Shown here piece by piece: positions 1 through 9,148 of a DNA stretch of 64,000 nucleotides. The stretch is from contig NZ_BJTG01000008.1 in assembly GCF_013340205.1 (NCBI RefSeq), positions 62,001 through 126,000 on the forward strand. Direction: 5' to 3'. A program made the translations under genes and the position numbers. The DNA is from Anaeromyxobacter diazotrophicus. Its GTDB lineage: Bacteria > Myxococcota > Myxococcia > Myxococcales > Anaeromyxobacteraceae. The notes beneath the pieces are model-generated. The model had not been told where the DNA came from. It ran no database searches and was given only the letters and a program-made list of their open reading frames with translations. Numbering within the stretch: position 1 is the first letter of the stretch; the number at the start of each line of letters is the position of its first letter.

Positions 1-45
1 GGGGCTCGCCCCTCGCGCGCGCCTCGAGCCGGCGGAGGACTGACC

Positions 46-1182
46 ATGCTCTCGAAGCTCGCGCACCACGCCCTCGAGCAGGACGGCCTCGGCCCCATCC
101 GCGACAAGGTGCTCGCCCGGGAGCGGCTCACCGACGCGGAGGCGCTGCGGCTGTTCGAGGCGAAGGACCTGGCGGCGCTGGGCGCGCTCGCGAACCACGT
201 CCGCGAGGAGCGCCACGGCGACCTCACCTTCTACAACCGCAACGTCCACCTCAACTTCACCAACGTCTGCGTCGCCTCCTGCAAGTTCTGCTCGTTCGCG
301 CGCCCGGACGACCGGGCCGCGAGCGAGGGCTACACGATGAGCCTCGACGAGGCCGTGAACCACGTCCTCTCGAAGCGCGACCTCGGCATCACCGAGGTGC
401 ACATCGTGAACGGGCTCCACCCGGACCTCGGGTGGGAGTTCTACCTGGAGGTCCCGCGGCGCATCCACGCCGCCTGGCCGGAGCTGCGCATCAAGGGGTA
501 CACGGCGGTCGAGATCCACTTCTTCGCCCAGAAGTTCGGCAAGAGCTACGAGCAGGTGCTGCGCGAGCTCCAGGCCGCCGGGGTCGAGACGCTCCCCGGC
601 GGCGGGGCCGAGATCTTCGCCAGCCGCGTGCGCCGGAAGCTCTGCGACGACAAGGCCACCGCCGAGGAGTGGCTGGAGGTGCACCGGGTGGCGCACCGGC
701 TCGGCATGAAGACCAACGCCACCATGCTCTACGGCACCATCGAGCGGCTGGAGGAGCGGGTCGACCACATGCGCCGCCTGCGCGAGCTCCAGGACGAGAC
801 CGGCGGCTTCCAGGTCTTCATCCCGCTCGCCTTCCACCCCGAGCACAACATGATCGGGAAGGCGTTCCCCAAGCCGACCGGCTTCGACGGCCTACGCACC
901 TACGCGGTGGCGCGGCTCTACCTCGACAACTTCGACCACCTGAAGGCGTACTGGGTGATGCTGGGGGAGCGCCTGGCGCAGACCGCGCTCAGCTTCGGGG
1001 TGGACGACCTCGACGGCACGGTCATCGAGGAGCGCATCTACCACATGGCCGGCGCGAAGACGCCGCAGGCGCTCTCCGAGGGGCAGCTGCACCGCCTCAT
1101 CCGCGCCGCCGGCCGCGTCCCGGCCGAGCGCGACAGCCTGTACCACGTCCTGCGCGTGCACCCCGCGCCCGTCGCCGCCTGA
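46..1182 (+). CDS. mqnE: Aminofutalosine synthase MqnE (radical SAM)
   Basis: Radical SAM enzyme that joins SAM to the chorismate-derived enolpyruvyl-benzoate to give aminofutalosine, an early step of menaquinone synthesis by the futalosine route. The 378-residue length fits the family. The CxxxCxxC iron-sulfur motif is at Cys75, Cys79 and Cys82 inside NVCVASCKFCSFAR, preceded by the NRNVHLNFTN stretch typical of the MqnE/MqnC/CofH group. A GGAGG at 34-38 lies 7 bases before the ATG. It is the first gene of a run of futalosine-pathway genes, with only 11 bases before the next start. MqnC is the nearest alternative, but a clear MqnC lies just downstream, so MqnE is preferred. Confidence 0.93.
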   Translation: MLSKLAHHALEQDGLGPIRDKVLARERLTDAEALRLFEAKDLAALGALANHVREERHGDLTFYNRNVHLNFTNVCVASCKFCSFARPDDRAASEGYTMSLDEAVNHVLSKRDLGITEVHIVNGLHPDLGWEFYLEVPRRIHAAWPELRIKGYTAVEIHFFAQKFGKSYEQVLRELQAAGVETLPGGGAEIFASRVRRKLCDDKATAEEWLEVHRVAHRLGMKTNATMLYGTIERLEERVDHMRRLRELQDETGGFQVFIPLAFHPEHNMIGKAFPKPTGFDGLRTYAVARLYLDNFDHLKAYWVMLGERLAQTALSFGVDDLDGTVIEERIYHMAGAKTPQALSEGQLHRLIRAAGRVPAERDSLYHVLRVHPAPVAA

Positions 1183-1193
1183 GGATCCGCACC

Positions 1194-3074
1194 ATGCCGA
1201 AGCTCCGCGCCGCCGCCGTCTCCTTCCTCAACGCGCTCCCGCTCACCGCCGCCCTGGAGCGCACCGGCCGCATCGAGCTGGTGCTGGCCGAGCCGGCGCA
1301 GTGCGCCGCCAAGCTCGAGGCCGGCGAGGTCGAGATCGCGCTCCTGCCGGTGGGCGGGCTGGTCGGGAAGGACTACGAGATCGTGCCCGGCATCGCCATC
1401 GGCGCCGACGGGCCGGTGACGACGGTGCTGCTCGCCGGCGAGCAGCCGCCGGAGACCTGGGACGAGGTCTTCCTCGACACCGCCTCGCGCACCTCGCAGC
1501 TCCTCTCCAAGGTGGTGCTGGCCGAGCGCGGGCTGCACCCGAAGTTCACGCCCATGCCGGCGCTGGAGGGGCTCGCCCGCGCCCAGGGGACGAAGGGCGC
1601 CCTGGTCATCGGCGACCGCGCCTTCGACGTGAAGGCGAAGCACGTGCTCGACCTCGGCCGCGAGTGGGTGAAGCTCTCCGGCTTCCCCATGGTGTTCGCG
1701 CTGTGGGCCGCCAAGCCCGGCGTGCTCGCGCCCGAGGACGTGGCCGAGCTCGCCCGCGCCGCGCACGAGGGCCTCGGGCTCCGCACCGAGCTGGCGCAGG
1801 CGTTCGCGAAGGAGCGGGGCGGCGACCCGGAGCGCTACCGCCGCTACCTCACCCAGAAGATCCGCTACGGCCTCGGGCCCTACGAGCTGCAGGGCCTGGA
1901 GGCGTTCGTGGAGCGGGTGGCGAAGCACGGCTTCGCGCCGCCCACCACCCTCCGCTTCGCGGACGACCACGTCCGCACCCGGCGCGCCCGCCGCCAGGTC
2001 TCGCTCGACACCGCGCTCCAGAAGGGCGCCGACGGCGAGCGGCTCGACGCGGACGAGGCGGAGCTGCTCGACGAGAAGGCGCCGCTGCTCGAGCTCGGCC
2101 TCGCCGCCGACGCCCGCCGGCGCGCGCTCCACCCGGACGGCGTCGTCACCTACATCGTCTCGCGCAACGTCAACTACACGAACGTCTGCACCACGGCCTG
2201 CCACTTCTGCGCGTTCTACCGGCCGCGCGGGCACGAGGAGGCCTACGTCCTCTCGCGCGAGGTGCTGGCGAAGAAGATCGAGGAGACGATCGCGCTCGGC
2301 GGCATCGAGCTGCTCCTCCAGGGCGGGCTCCACCCCGACCTCGGCGTCGAGTGGTACGAGGACCTCTTCCGCTGGGTGAAGTCCACCTACCCCACCATCA
2401 ACCTGCACGCGCTCTCGCCGGAGGAGATCTGGCACATCGCGCGGACGAGCCAGCTCCCGCTCGACGCCACCATCGACAAGCTGGTCGCGGCCGGGCTCGA
2501 CTCGATCCCGGGCGGCGGGGCGGAGATCCTCGACGACGAGGTCCGCCGGCGCATCGCGCCCCTCAAGTGCTCGACCGACGAGTGGCTCACCGTCATGCGC
2601 GCCGCGCACAAGAAGGGCCTGCGCTCCACCGGCACCATGATGTTCGGGGTGGGCGAGGACGCGGGGCACCGCACCCGCCACCTGCTGCGGCTGCGCGAGC
2701 TGCAGGACGAGACCGGCGGTTTCACCGCCTTCATCTGCTGGACCTTCCAGCCCGAGCACACCCGGCTCGCGCCGGGCGACAACAGCGCCCACGCCTACCT
2801 GCGCGAGAACGCGCTGGCGCGGCTCGTCCTCGACAACGTGCCGAACCTGCAGGCCTCGTGGGTGACCATGGGCGGCGGGGTGGCGCAGGCGGCGCTGCAC
2901 ATGGGCTGCAACGACTTCGGCCAGGTCATGATCGAGGAGAACGTCGTCTCGGCCGCCGGCACCACCTTCAACATGGACGCGGACGAGGTGGAGCGGCACA
3001 TCGTCGGCGCCGGGTTCGTCCCGGCCCGGCGCAACATGCGCTACGACCGGCTCTCGCCGGTGAAGGCGGCCTGA
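1194..3074 (+). CDS. mqnAC: Fused chorismate dehydratase MqnA - dehypoxanthine futalosine cyclase MqnC
   Basis: One 626-residue frame carries two enzymes of the futalosine pathway. Residues 1 to about 265 are MqnA-like, starting KLRAAAVSFLNALPL with the SFLNALPL substrate-site signature and a TASRTSQLL stretch; MqnA dehydrates chorismate. Residues about 270-626 are MqnC-like, a radical SAM enzyme cyclising dehypoxanthine futalosine, with Cys332, Cys336 and Cys339 in NVCTTACHFCAFYR. The frame passes from one domain to the other with no stop and no obvious internal ribosome site. The two are usually separate genes, so this is a real fusion or, less likely, a sequencing error that removed a stop. 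The start follows mqnE by 11 bases, and the stop sits 2 bases before the next GTG. Confidence 0.9.
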   Translation: MPKLRAAAVSFLNALPLTAALERTGRIELVLAEPAQCAAKLEAGEVEIALLPVGGLVGKDYEIVPGIAIGADGPVTTVLLAGEQPPETWDEVFLDTASRTSQLLSKVVLAERGLHPKFTPMPALEGLARAQGTKGALVIGDRAFDVKAKHVLDLGREWVKLSGFPMVFALWAAKPGVLAPEDVAELARAAHEGLGLRTELAQAFAKERGGDPERYRRYLTQKIRYGLGPYELQGLEAFVERVAKHGFAPPTTLRFADDHVRTRRARRQVSLDTALQKGADGERLDADEAELLDEKAPLLELGLAADARRRALHPDGVVTYIVSRNVNYTNVCTTACHFCAFYRPRGHEEAYVLSREVLAKKIEETIALGGIELLLQGGLHPDLGVEWYEDLFRWVKSTYPTINLHALSPEEIWHIARTSQLPLDATIDKLVAAGLDSIPGGGAEILDDEVRRRIAPLKCSTDEWLTVMRAAHKKGLRSTGTMMFGVGEDAGHRTRHLLRLRELQDETGGFTAFICWTFQPEHTRLAPGDNSAHAYLRENALARLVLDNVPNLQASWVTMGGGVAQAALHMGCNDFGQVMIEENVVSAAGTTFNMDADEVERHIVGAGFVPARRNMRYDRLSPVKAA

Positions 3075-3076
3075 GC

Positions 3077-4321
3077 GTGAGCGTGCGGGTCGTCGCCGGC
3101 CGGTGGGTGTTCACGGGCGCGGCCGTGCTCGCGGACGGCGCGATCGCGCTCGACGGCGACGCGGTCGCCGCGGTGGGCCCGCGCGCCGAGCTCGAGCCCC
3201 GCTTCGGCCCCGCCGAGCGGCTCGACGCGGTGCTGCTCCCCGCGCTGGTGAACGCGCACACCCACCTCGAGCTGTCGCACCTCGGCGGGCGCATCCCGGG
3301 GGGCGAGGGGCTGCCGGCCTGGGTCCACCTCCTCGTCGCCACCCGCGCCCAGGATCCCGGGCCCGGCCGCGCGCTCGAGGAGGCGGTGCTCGACCTGGTG
3401 GACCTGGGCGTGGCCGCGGTGGGCGACGTCTCGAACACGCTCGCCTCGCTCGAGCCGCTCGGCCGCGCCGGGGTGGCCGGCACGGTCTTCCACGAGGTGT
3501 TCGGCTTCTCGGAGCGGCGCATCGAGGCGGCGCTCGCGCAGGCGCGCGCGCTGCGCGAGGCGGCCCCGGCGGCCGCCCCGGGCCTCCGCGTCGCGACCTC
3601 GCCGCACGCGGTCTACTCGACCCACCCGCGCGTCCTCGCCGAGCTGCTGCGGGCCGGGCCGGCCTCGGTCCACCTGGCGGAGGACCCCGCCGAGCGCGAG
3701 TTCTGCGTCGCGGGGAGCGGCCCGTTCGCCGCCATGAACCGGGCCCTCGGCTCGGCCCCGCTGCCGGCGCTGGGGCGCTCCGCCGTGGCGGTCGCCGGCC
3801 CGCACCTCGGGCGCGGGTCGCTGGCGGTGCACGCGGTCGACCTCGACGAGGAGGACCTGGCCGTGCTCGGCCAGTCCGGCGCCACCGTGGTCCTCTGCCC
3901 GCGCTCGAACCTCCACATCGGCGGGCGGCTCGCCGACCTGCCGCGGCTCCTCGCCGCCGGCCTCCCGCTCGCGGTGGGGACCGACTCGCTCGCCTCCGCG
4001 CCCACGCTCTCGCCGCTGGCCGAGCTGGCGGCGCTGGCGCGCGCCTTCCCCCAGGTGCCGCCGTCGCGGCTCCTGCCGCTCGCCTGGAACGGCGCGGCGG
4101 TGGGCGCCCCGGCGGTGGGGCGGCTCGCCGCCGGCGCCGCCCCGGGGATCCTCGCCGCGCCGCTCGGCGGCGTGCGCCCGGCCGACCCGGCGCGGTGGCT
4201 GGTCGAGACGTTCGGCGCGGAGGAGCGGCGCTTCACCTGGATCGCCCGGCATCGCCCGGCCCCCGCCACCTCCGCTCCCCGGCCCGCGCCTCCCGCGGGG
4301 GAGACGAGCCCCCCAGGATGA
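3077..4321 (+). CDS. mqnX: Amidohydrolase, probable aminofutalosine deaminase MqnX
   Basis: A 414-residue metal-dependent amidohydrolase. The first metal-binding pair is His61 and His63 in NAHTHLELSH, and later conserved stretches are SPHAVYST, HLAED, CPRSN and GTDSLAS. In futalosine-pathway organisms an enzyme of this type deaminates the MqnE product to futalosine, which fits its place between mqnAC and the prenyltransferase gene. The GTG start at 3077 follows the mqnAC stop by 2 bases, and the next gene starts 4 bases after its stop, so it is part of the operon. Its substrate is inferred from context; a general chlorohydrolase or guanine-deaminase-like role cannot be excluded. Confidence 0.75.
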   Translation: MSVRVVAGRWVFTGAAVLADGAIALDGDAVAAVGPRAELEPRFGPAERLDAVLLPALVNAHTHLELSHLGGRIPGGEGLPAWVHLLVATRAQDPGPGRALEEAVLDLVDLGVAAVGDVSNTLASLEPLGRAGVAGTVFHEVFGFSERRIEAALAQARALREAAPAAAPGLRVATSPHAVYSTHPRVLAELLRAGPASVHLAEDPAEREFCVAGSGPFAAMNRALGSAPLPALGRSAVAVAGPHLGRGSLAVHAVDLDEEDLAVLGQSGATVVLCPRSNLHIGGRLADLPRLLAAGLPLAVGTDSLASAPTLSPLAELAALARAFPQVPPSRLLPLAWNGAAVGAPAVGRLAAGAAPGILAAPLGGVRPADPARWLVETFGAEERRFTWIARHRPAPATSAPRPAPPAGETSPPG

Positions 4322-4325
4322 CGAC

Positions 4326-5198
4326 ATGAGCCTTGCCGCCCTCTCCCGGATGGTGAAGTTCGAGCACTCGCTCTTTGCGCTGCCGTTCGCGGCCAGCGCA
4401 GCCGTACTGGTGCTGCCCGAGGCGGCGCTCGACGCCCGGCGCCTCCTGCTCGTCGCGGTCGCGGTGGTGGCGGCGCGCACGGCGGCGATGGCGATGAACC
4501 GCATCGCCGACCGCGCCTTCGACGCCAGGAACCCGCGCACGCGGCGGCGCGAGCTCGTCACCGGCGAGGTCTCGCCCGGCGCGGCCTGGGCCCTGCTCCT
4601 CGGCTCGAGCGCCGCCCTGGTGGCCGCCGCCGCGCTCATCTCGCCCCTGTGCGGCGCGCTCTCCCTGCCGGTGCTCGCGATCCTGCTCGGCTACTCCTAC
4701 GCGAAGCGGTTCACCTGGGCGGTCCACCTGTGGCTCGGGGTGGCGCAGGCGCTCGGGCCCATCGGCGTCGCGCTCGCGCTCACCGGGCGCGTCCCCGCCG
4801 CGGCGGTCGTGCTCGGCCTGGGCGTCGGCGCCTGGGTGGCCGGCTTCGACGTCCTGTACTCGCTGCAGGACATGGACTTCGACCGGGGCGAGCGGCTCCG
4901 CTCCATCCCGGCCCGCTTCGGCGTGCAGGGCGCGCTGCTGTGGGCGCGGCTCCTCCACCTCGCCGCCGCGCTGGGCATCGCCGGGGCGGGCCTGGTGGCG
5001 GGGCGCGGGCCGGGCTGGCTGGTCGGGTCGGTGCTCATGATGGCGGTGCTGGGCGCCGAGCACGCCTACGCGGCGCCGGGCGGGAAGCTCCGCCCGGAGC
5101 GCATCGGCGCCGCCTTCTTCACCTTCAACGCCTTCGCCTCGGTCGCCTTCGCCGCCTGCGCCCTGGCCGACGTGGCGCTCCGGGTGGCCCCGCGGTGA
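4326..5198 (+). CDS. mqnP: UbiA-family prenyltransferase MqnP
   Basis: Integral membrane prenyltransferase of 290 residues that would attach the polyprenyl tail to the naphthoate precursor of menaquinone. Both aspartate-rich motifs of the UbiA family are present: NRIADRAFD at 58-66 and DMDFD at 182-186, each binding Mg-diphosphate. Several hydrophobic helices surround them, for example around 18-30, 40-56, 88-108, 110-123 and 158-178. The position, 4 bases after the deaminase gene, supports MqnP over the ubiquinone enzyme UbiA. The stop codon overlaps the GTG of the following regulator (GTGA), so the two are translationally coupled. Confidence 0.88.
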   Translation: MSLAALSRMVKFEHSLFALPFAASAAVLVLPEAALDARRLLLVAVAVVAARTAAMAMNRIADRAFDARNPRTRRRELVTGEVSPGAAWALLLGSSAALVAAAALISPLCGALSLPVLAILLGYSYAKRFTWAVHLWLGVAQALGPIGVALALTGRVPAAAVVLGLGVGAWVAGFDVLYSLQDMDFDRGERLRSIPARFGVQGALLWARLLHLAAALGIAGAGLVAGRGPGWLVGSVLMMAVLGAEHAYAAPGGKLRPERIGAAFFTFNAFASVAFAACALADVALRVAPR

Positions 5199-5785
5199 GC
5201 GCCACCGAGCACCAGGACCGCGGCGCGCACCGCCCCGGCTCGTTCGCCCTCTCGCGCGCCGAGCTCACCGTGGCCGACGCGGTGGGCGAGCTCATGGAGC
5301 TGTGGGGCTTCCGCCGGCAGCTCGGGCGGATCTGGGCGGTGCTCTTCCTCTCCGAGCGCCCGCTGGCCGCGCCCGACCTGTGCGACCGGCTGCGCATCTC
5401 GACCGGGCTCCTCTCCATGAGCCTCGCCGAGCTGCGGCGCTGGGGGGTGGTGCGGAGCGTGGCCGTGCCGGGCGACCGCAAGGAGCACTTCGAGGCGGAG
5501 ACGAACATCTGGTCGCTGGTGCGCCGGGTGCTGGCCGAGCGGGAGCGGCACGCCATCGAGTCGGCGCTGGCCACCGTCGAGGCGGCGCTGGCGGACGTGC
5601 GGGGCGCCCTCTCCGACGTCGACCCCGAGGTGAAGGCCGGCGCCCGCTTCCGGCTGCAGCGGCTGGAGCAGCTGGCCCAGCTCTGCCGCGTGGGCCAGAA
5701 CCTGCTCCGGGTGCTGCTCGACAGCGCCCGGGTCGACATCGGGCCGCTCAAGCTCCTCAGCGACGCGCTCACCCGCCGGAGCTGA
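5195..5785 (+). CDS. GbsR/MarR-type transcriptional regulator
   Basis: A 196-residue protein with a winged-helix domain over roughly residues 28-95, including the GbsR-like stretch LMELWGFRRQLGRIWAVLF and then LRISTGLLSMSLAELRRWG as the recognition helix region. The C-terminal half is helical and probably mediates dimerisation. GbsR-type regulators are known mainly from choline and betaine control, but here the gene overlaps the prenyltransferase stop by 4 bases and closes the menaquinone operon. It is therefore a candidate regulator of that operon or of respiration, which is inference only. The GTG start at 5195 is chosen because it gives the coupling overlap. Confidence 0.82.
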   Translation: MSATEHQDRGAHRPGSFALSRAELTVADAVGELMELWGFRRQLGRIWAVLFLSERPLAAPDLCDRLRISTGLLSMSLAELRRWGVVRSVAVPGDRKEHFEAETNIWSLVRRVLAERERHAIESALATVEAALADVRGALSDVDPEVKAGARFRLQRLEQLAQLCRVGQNLLRVLLDSARVDIGPLKLLSDALTRRS

Positions 5786-5848
5786 ACGGGGGACCGCGAC
5801 CCGCCGTCCTTGCCGGGACGCCTCGAGAGCGGTTAAAGAAGCCGTCCC

Positions 5849-6967
5849 ATGCTCTCCCCCGACGTCCTGAAGAGGCTCGACGCGATCGAGTCGCGGTTCG
5901 ACGAGCTGACGCACCGGCTCTCGGACCCGGAGGTCGTCTCCTCGGGCGAGCGCTACCGGAAGATCTCGAAGGAGCGGGCCGGCCTCGAGGCGACCGTCAC
6001 CGCGCTGCGCGCCTACCGCAAGCTGCAGCAGGACCTGGCCGACAACGAGGCGCTCCTCGGCGAGAAGGACCCGGAGCTGCGCGAGCTGGCGAAGGAGGAG
6101 CTGGCGGGGCTGCGGCCGCTCGTCGGTCCCGCTGAGGAGCAGCTCAAGCTGCACCTCGTGCCGAAGGACCCCAACGACGAGAAGGACGTCATCCTCGAGG
6201 TGCGGGCGGGCGCGGGCGGCGACGAGGCGGGGCTGTTCGCGGCCGAGGTGCTGCGCATGTACCTGCGCTACGCCGAGCGCCGCGGCTGGCGCTGCGAGGT
6301 GGTCGACTCCTCGCCGGGCGCGCTCAACGGCGTGAAGGACGTGACCGTCACCATCGCCGGCGACGCGGTCTACTCGTCGCTCAAGTACGAGTCGGGCGTG
6401 CACCGCGTCCAGCGCGTGCCCGCCACCGAGGCGCAGGGGCGCATCCACACCTCGACGGTGACCGTGGCGGTCATGCCGGAGGCGGAGGAGATCGACGTCC
6501 AGATCAACCCGGCCGACCTGGAGATGGACGTCTTCCGCTCCACCGGCTCGGGCGGGCAGTCGGTGAACACCACCGACTCGGCCGTCCGCCTCACCCACAA
6601 GCCGAGCGGCGTGGTGGTGAAGTGCCAGCAGGAGAAGTCGCAGCTCAAGAACCGCAACATGGCGATGAAGATGCTGCGGGCGAAGCTGTTCGAGATGGAG
6701 CTGGAGAAGCAGCAGAGCGCCCGGGACGCGGCGCGCAAGAGCCAGGTCGGCACCGGCGACCGCTCCGAGAAGATCCGGACCTACAACTTCCCGCAGGACC
6801 GCCTCACCGATCACCGCATCAACTACACCCGCCACAACCTGCCGGCGGTGATGGACGGCGACGTGCAGGACGTCATCGAGGCCTGCCGCACCCACTACGC
6901 CGCCGAGGCGCTGCGGGAGGCGTCGCGCGAGCAGGCCGGCGCGCCGGCGGCGGAGCGGCGGGCGTAG
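5849..6967 (+). CDS. prfA: Peptide chain release factor 1
   Basis: Class I release factor reading UAA and UAG stop codons. The 372-residue protein has the PAT tripeptide in [14 protein letters not shown], which marks RF1 rather than RF2. It also has the GGQ peptidyl-hydrolysis motif at 235-237 in [11 protein letters not shown] and the typical KTYNFPQ-like C-terminal stretch ([14 protein letters not shown]). It starts with ATG at 5849 and is followed after 45 bases by prmC, whose product methylates the GGQ glutamine. That gene order is widely conserved. The prfA-prmC gap contains a short hairpin (CTCCCC / GGGGAG, 6986-7003). Confidence 0.97.
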   Translation: MLSPDVLKRLDAIESRFDELTHRLSDPEVVSSGERYRKISKERAGLEATVTALRAYRKLQQDLADNEALLGEKDPELRELAKEELAGLRPLVGPAEEQLKLHLVPKDPNDEKDVILEVRAGAGGDEAGLFAAEVLRMYLRYAERRGWRCEVVDSSPGALNGVKDVTVTIAGDAVYSSLKYESGVHRVQRVPATEAQGRIHTSTVTVAVMPEAEEIDVQINPADLEMDVFRSTGSGGQSVNTTDSAVRLTHKPSGVVVKCQQEKSQLKNRNMAMKMLRAKLFEMELEKQQSARDAARKSQVGTGDRSEKIRTYNFPQDRLTDHRINYTRHNLPAVMDGDVQDVIEACRTHYAAEALREASREQAGAPAAERRA

Positions 6968-7012
6968 CCTCCACCCTCTCCCGGCCCTCCCCTGGCAGGG
7001 GAGACGAGGCGG

Positions 7013-7861
7013 ATGTCGACCGAGATCTGGACGCCGCTCAAGCTCCTCACCTGGACGCAGGGCTACTTCGCCCGCGCCGGGGTGGACGCGCCGCGCCTCA
7101 CCGCCGAGCTCCTCCTGGCGCACGCGCTCGGCTGCGACCGGGTCCGGCTCTACCTCGACTTCGACAAGCCGCTCGGCCCCGACGAGCTCGCCCGCTACCG
7201 CGCGCTGGTGAAGCGGCGCGGCGAGGGCGAGCCGACCGCCTACCTCACCGGCGCGAAGGAGTTCTACGGCCACGCGCTGCGCGTCGACGCCCGGGCGCTC
7301 ATCCCGCGGCCCGAGACCGAGCTGCTGGTGGAGGCGGCCCTGGCGGCGCTGCCGGAGGAGGGCGCCGCGCTCGACCTGTGCACCGGGACCGGCTGCGTGG
7401 CGATCGCGCTCGCCCTGGCGAGGCCGCGCGCCCGCGTCACCGCCACCGACCTGTCGCCCGAGGCGCTCGCCCTGGCGGCCGAGAACGCCGCCCGCCTGGC
7501 GGCGCCGGTGACGCTCCTCCAGGGCGACCTCTTCGCGCCCGTCCCGGCCGGCGCCCGCTTCGACGTCCTGACGGCGAACCCGCCCTACGTGCCCACCGGC
7601 GAGCTGGCCGGCCTCGCCCGCGAGCTCGCCCGCGAGCCGCGCCTGGCGCTCGACGGCGGCCCGGACGGCCTGAGCGTGCTGCGGCGGGTGGTGGCCGACG
7701 CCCCCCGCTTCCTCGCCCCCGGCGGCGCGCTCCTCCTCGAGATGCACGAGAGCCACGCCGGCCCGCTCCCGGCGCTGTGCCGCGAGGCGGGGCTGGCGGC
7801 CGAGGTGCGGCGCGACCTGGCCGGCCTGCCGCGGCTGGTGGTGGCGCGCGCGATGGGATAG
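7013..7861 (+). CDS. prmC: Release factor glutamine methyltransferase PrmC
   Basis: SAM-dependent N5-glutamine methyltransferase that modifies the GGQ motif of release factors. In this 282-residue protein the N-terminal helical release-factor-binding domain is followed by a Rossmann methyltransferase fold with the LDLCTGTGCVAIALA SAM-binding loop. The catalytic NPPY is at 189-192. LIPRPETELLVE, typical of the family, comes just before the SAM loop. It lies downstream of prfA and 12 bases before murA. Confidence 0.95.
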   Translation: MSTEIWTPLKLLTWTQGYFARAGVDAPRLTAELLLAHALGCDRVRLYLDFDKPLGPDELARYRALVKRRGEGEPTAYLTGAKEFYGHALRVDARALIPRPETELLVEAALAALPEEGAALDLCTGTGCVAIALALARPRARVTATDLSPEALALAAENAARLAAPVTLLQGDLFAPVPAGARFDVLTANPPYVPTGELAGLARELAREPRLALDGGPDGLSVLRRVVADAPRFLAPGGALLLEMHESHAGPLPALCREAGLAAEVRRDLAGLPRLVVARAMG

Positions 7862-7873
7862 GAAGGCGCCGCC

Positions 7874-9148
7874 ATGGACAAGATCGTCGTCGAGGGGGGC
7901 CCGGCGCTGCGCGGCGAGGTGCAGGTCTCGGGCGCCAAGAACGCGGGCCTGCCGGTCCTCGCCGCCACCCTCCTCGCCGAGGGCGAGCACGTCGTCACCA
8001 ACCTGCCCGACCTGGCGGACGTGCGGACGATGGGTCGCCTGCTGGCGCACCTGGGCTGCGAGGTGGGCCGGGCGGCGGCGGGCGGCGACGCGCGCGCGGC
8101 GGTGCTGCGGGTCCCGGCCCTGCTGCGTCCGGAGGCGCCCTACGAGCTCGTGAAGACCATGCGCGCCAGCGTGCTCGTGCTCGGGCCGCTCCTGGCGCGC
8201 TTCGGGCAGGCGCGGGTGTCCTTGCCGGGCGGCTGCGCCATCGGCGCGCGCCCCATCGACCAGCACCTCAAGGCGCTCGCCGCCATGGGGGCGGAGATCG
8301 CGATCGACCACGGGTACGTGAACGCGCGGGTCCCGGGCGGCCGGCTCCGCGGGACCGACTTCGTCTTCGACGTGCAGACCGTCACCGGGACCGAGAACGC
8401 CCTCATGGCGGCGGCGCTGGCCGAGGGGCGCACGACCCTCCGGAACTGCGCCCGCGAGCCGGAGGTGGCGGACCTGGCCCGCGCCCTCGGCGCCATGGGC
8501 GCGCGCATCGAGGGCGCCGGCCGGACCGAGATCCAGGTGGACGGGGTGGAGCGGCTGGGCGCGCTCCACCACGCGGTCATCGCCGACCGCATCGAGGCGG
8601 GCACGCTGCTCGTGGCGGGCGCGCTCACGGGGGGCGACGTCCTGGTGCGCGGGGCGGACGCGGCGCACCTCTCGGCGCTCATCGAGAAGCTGCGCGAGGC
8701 GGGGGCCCACGTCGAGGCCGAGGCGGGCGGGGTGCGGGTCCGCGGGAACGGCCCGGCCCGGCCCATCCAGCTCCGCACCGCGCCCCACCCCGGCTTCCCC
8801 ACCGACATGCAGGCGCAGATGATGGTGCTCCTGGCGGTGGGGGCGGGCTCCTCGGTGGTGACCGAGACCATCTTCGAGAACCGGTACATGCACGTGCTCG
8901 AGCTGAGGCGGCTCGGCGCCGACGTCACGGTGGACGGCAAGACGGCGGTGGTGAAGGGCGTCCCCAAGCTCTCCGGCGCGCCGGTGATGGCGAGCGACCT
9001 GCGCGCCTCGGCGGCGCTGGTGCTGGCGGGCCTCGTCGCGAGCGGCACGACCGAGGTGCAGCGCGTGTATCATCTGGACCGCGGCTACGAGCGGCTGGAG
9101 GAGAAGCTGTCGGCGCTCGGCGCCCGGATCCGGAGGGTGAAGGCGTGA
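7874..9148 (+). CDS. murA: UDP-N-acetylglucosamine 1-carboxyvinyltransferase MurA
   Basis: First committed enzyme of peptidoglycan synthesis, transferring enolpyruvate from PEP to UDP-GlcNAc in the cytoplasm. The protein has the normal length of 424 residues and two EPSP-synthase-like lobes. The [14 protein letters not shown]-terminal signature is present, and the catalytic Cys121 lies in [12 protein letters not shown], the residue alkylated by fosfomycin. Other family stretches are [14 protein letters not shown] and [14 protein letters not shown]. The stop overlaps the hisG GTG start by 4 bases (GTGA), indicating coupling. Confidence 0.97.
   Translation: MDKIVVEGGPALRGEVQVSGAKNAGLPVLAATLLAEGEHVVTNLPDLADVRTMGRLLAHLGCEVGRAAAGGDARAAVLRVPALLRPEAPYELVKTMRASVLVLGPLLARFGQARVSLPGGCAIGARPIDQHLKALAAMGAEIAIDHGYVNARVPGGRLRGTDFVFDVQTVTGTENALMAAALAEGRTTLRNCAREPEVADLARALGAMGARIEGAGRTEIQVDGVERLGALHHAVIADRIEAGTLLVAGALTGGDVLVRGADAAHLSALIEKLREAGAHVEAEAGGVRVRGNGPARPIQLRTAPHPGFPTDMQAQMMVLLAVGAGSSVVTETIFENRYMHVLELRRLGADVTVDGKTAVVKGVPKLSGAPVMASDLRASAALVLAGLVASGTTEVQRVYHLDRGYERLEEKLSALGARIRRVKA

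Noticed and set aside
432-1193. N-terminal extension of the mqnAC frame into mqnE
   Set aside because: The extension is out of frame with the radical SAM enzyme and Arg/Pro-rich; the MqnA fold starts at the ATG at 1194.
6986-7003. Hairpin CTCCCC / GGGGAG between prfA and prmC as a terminator
   Set aside because: Only six base pairs without a T-tract, inside an apparently continuous operon; more likely chance or a processing site.
5066-9073. A very long open frame on the minus strand opposite prfA, prmC, murA and mqnP
   Set aside because: It is the mirror of real genes in GC-rich DNA; its sequence is His/Arg/Gly/Ala-rich with no family motif, and all plus-strand genes there have clear signatures.
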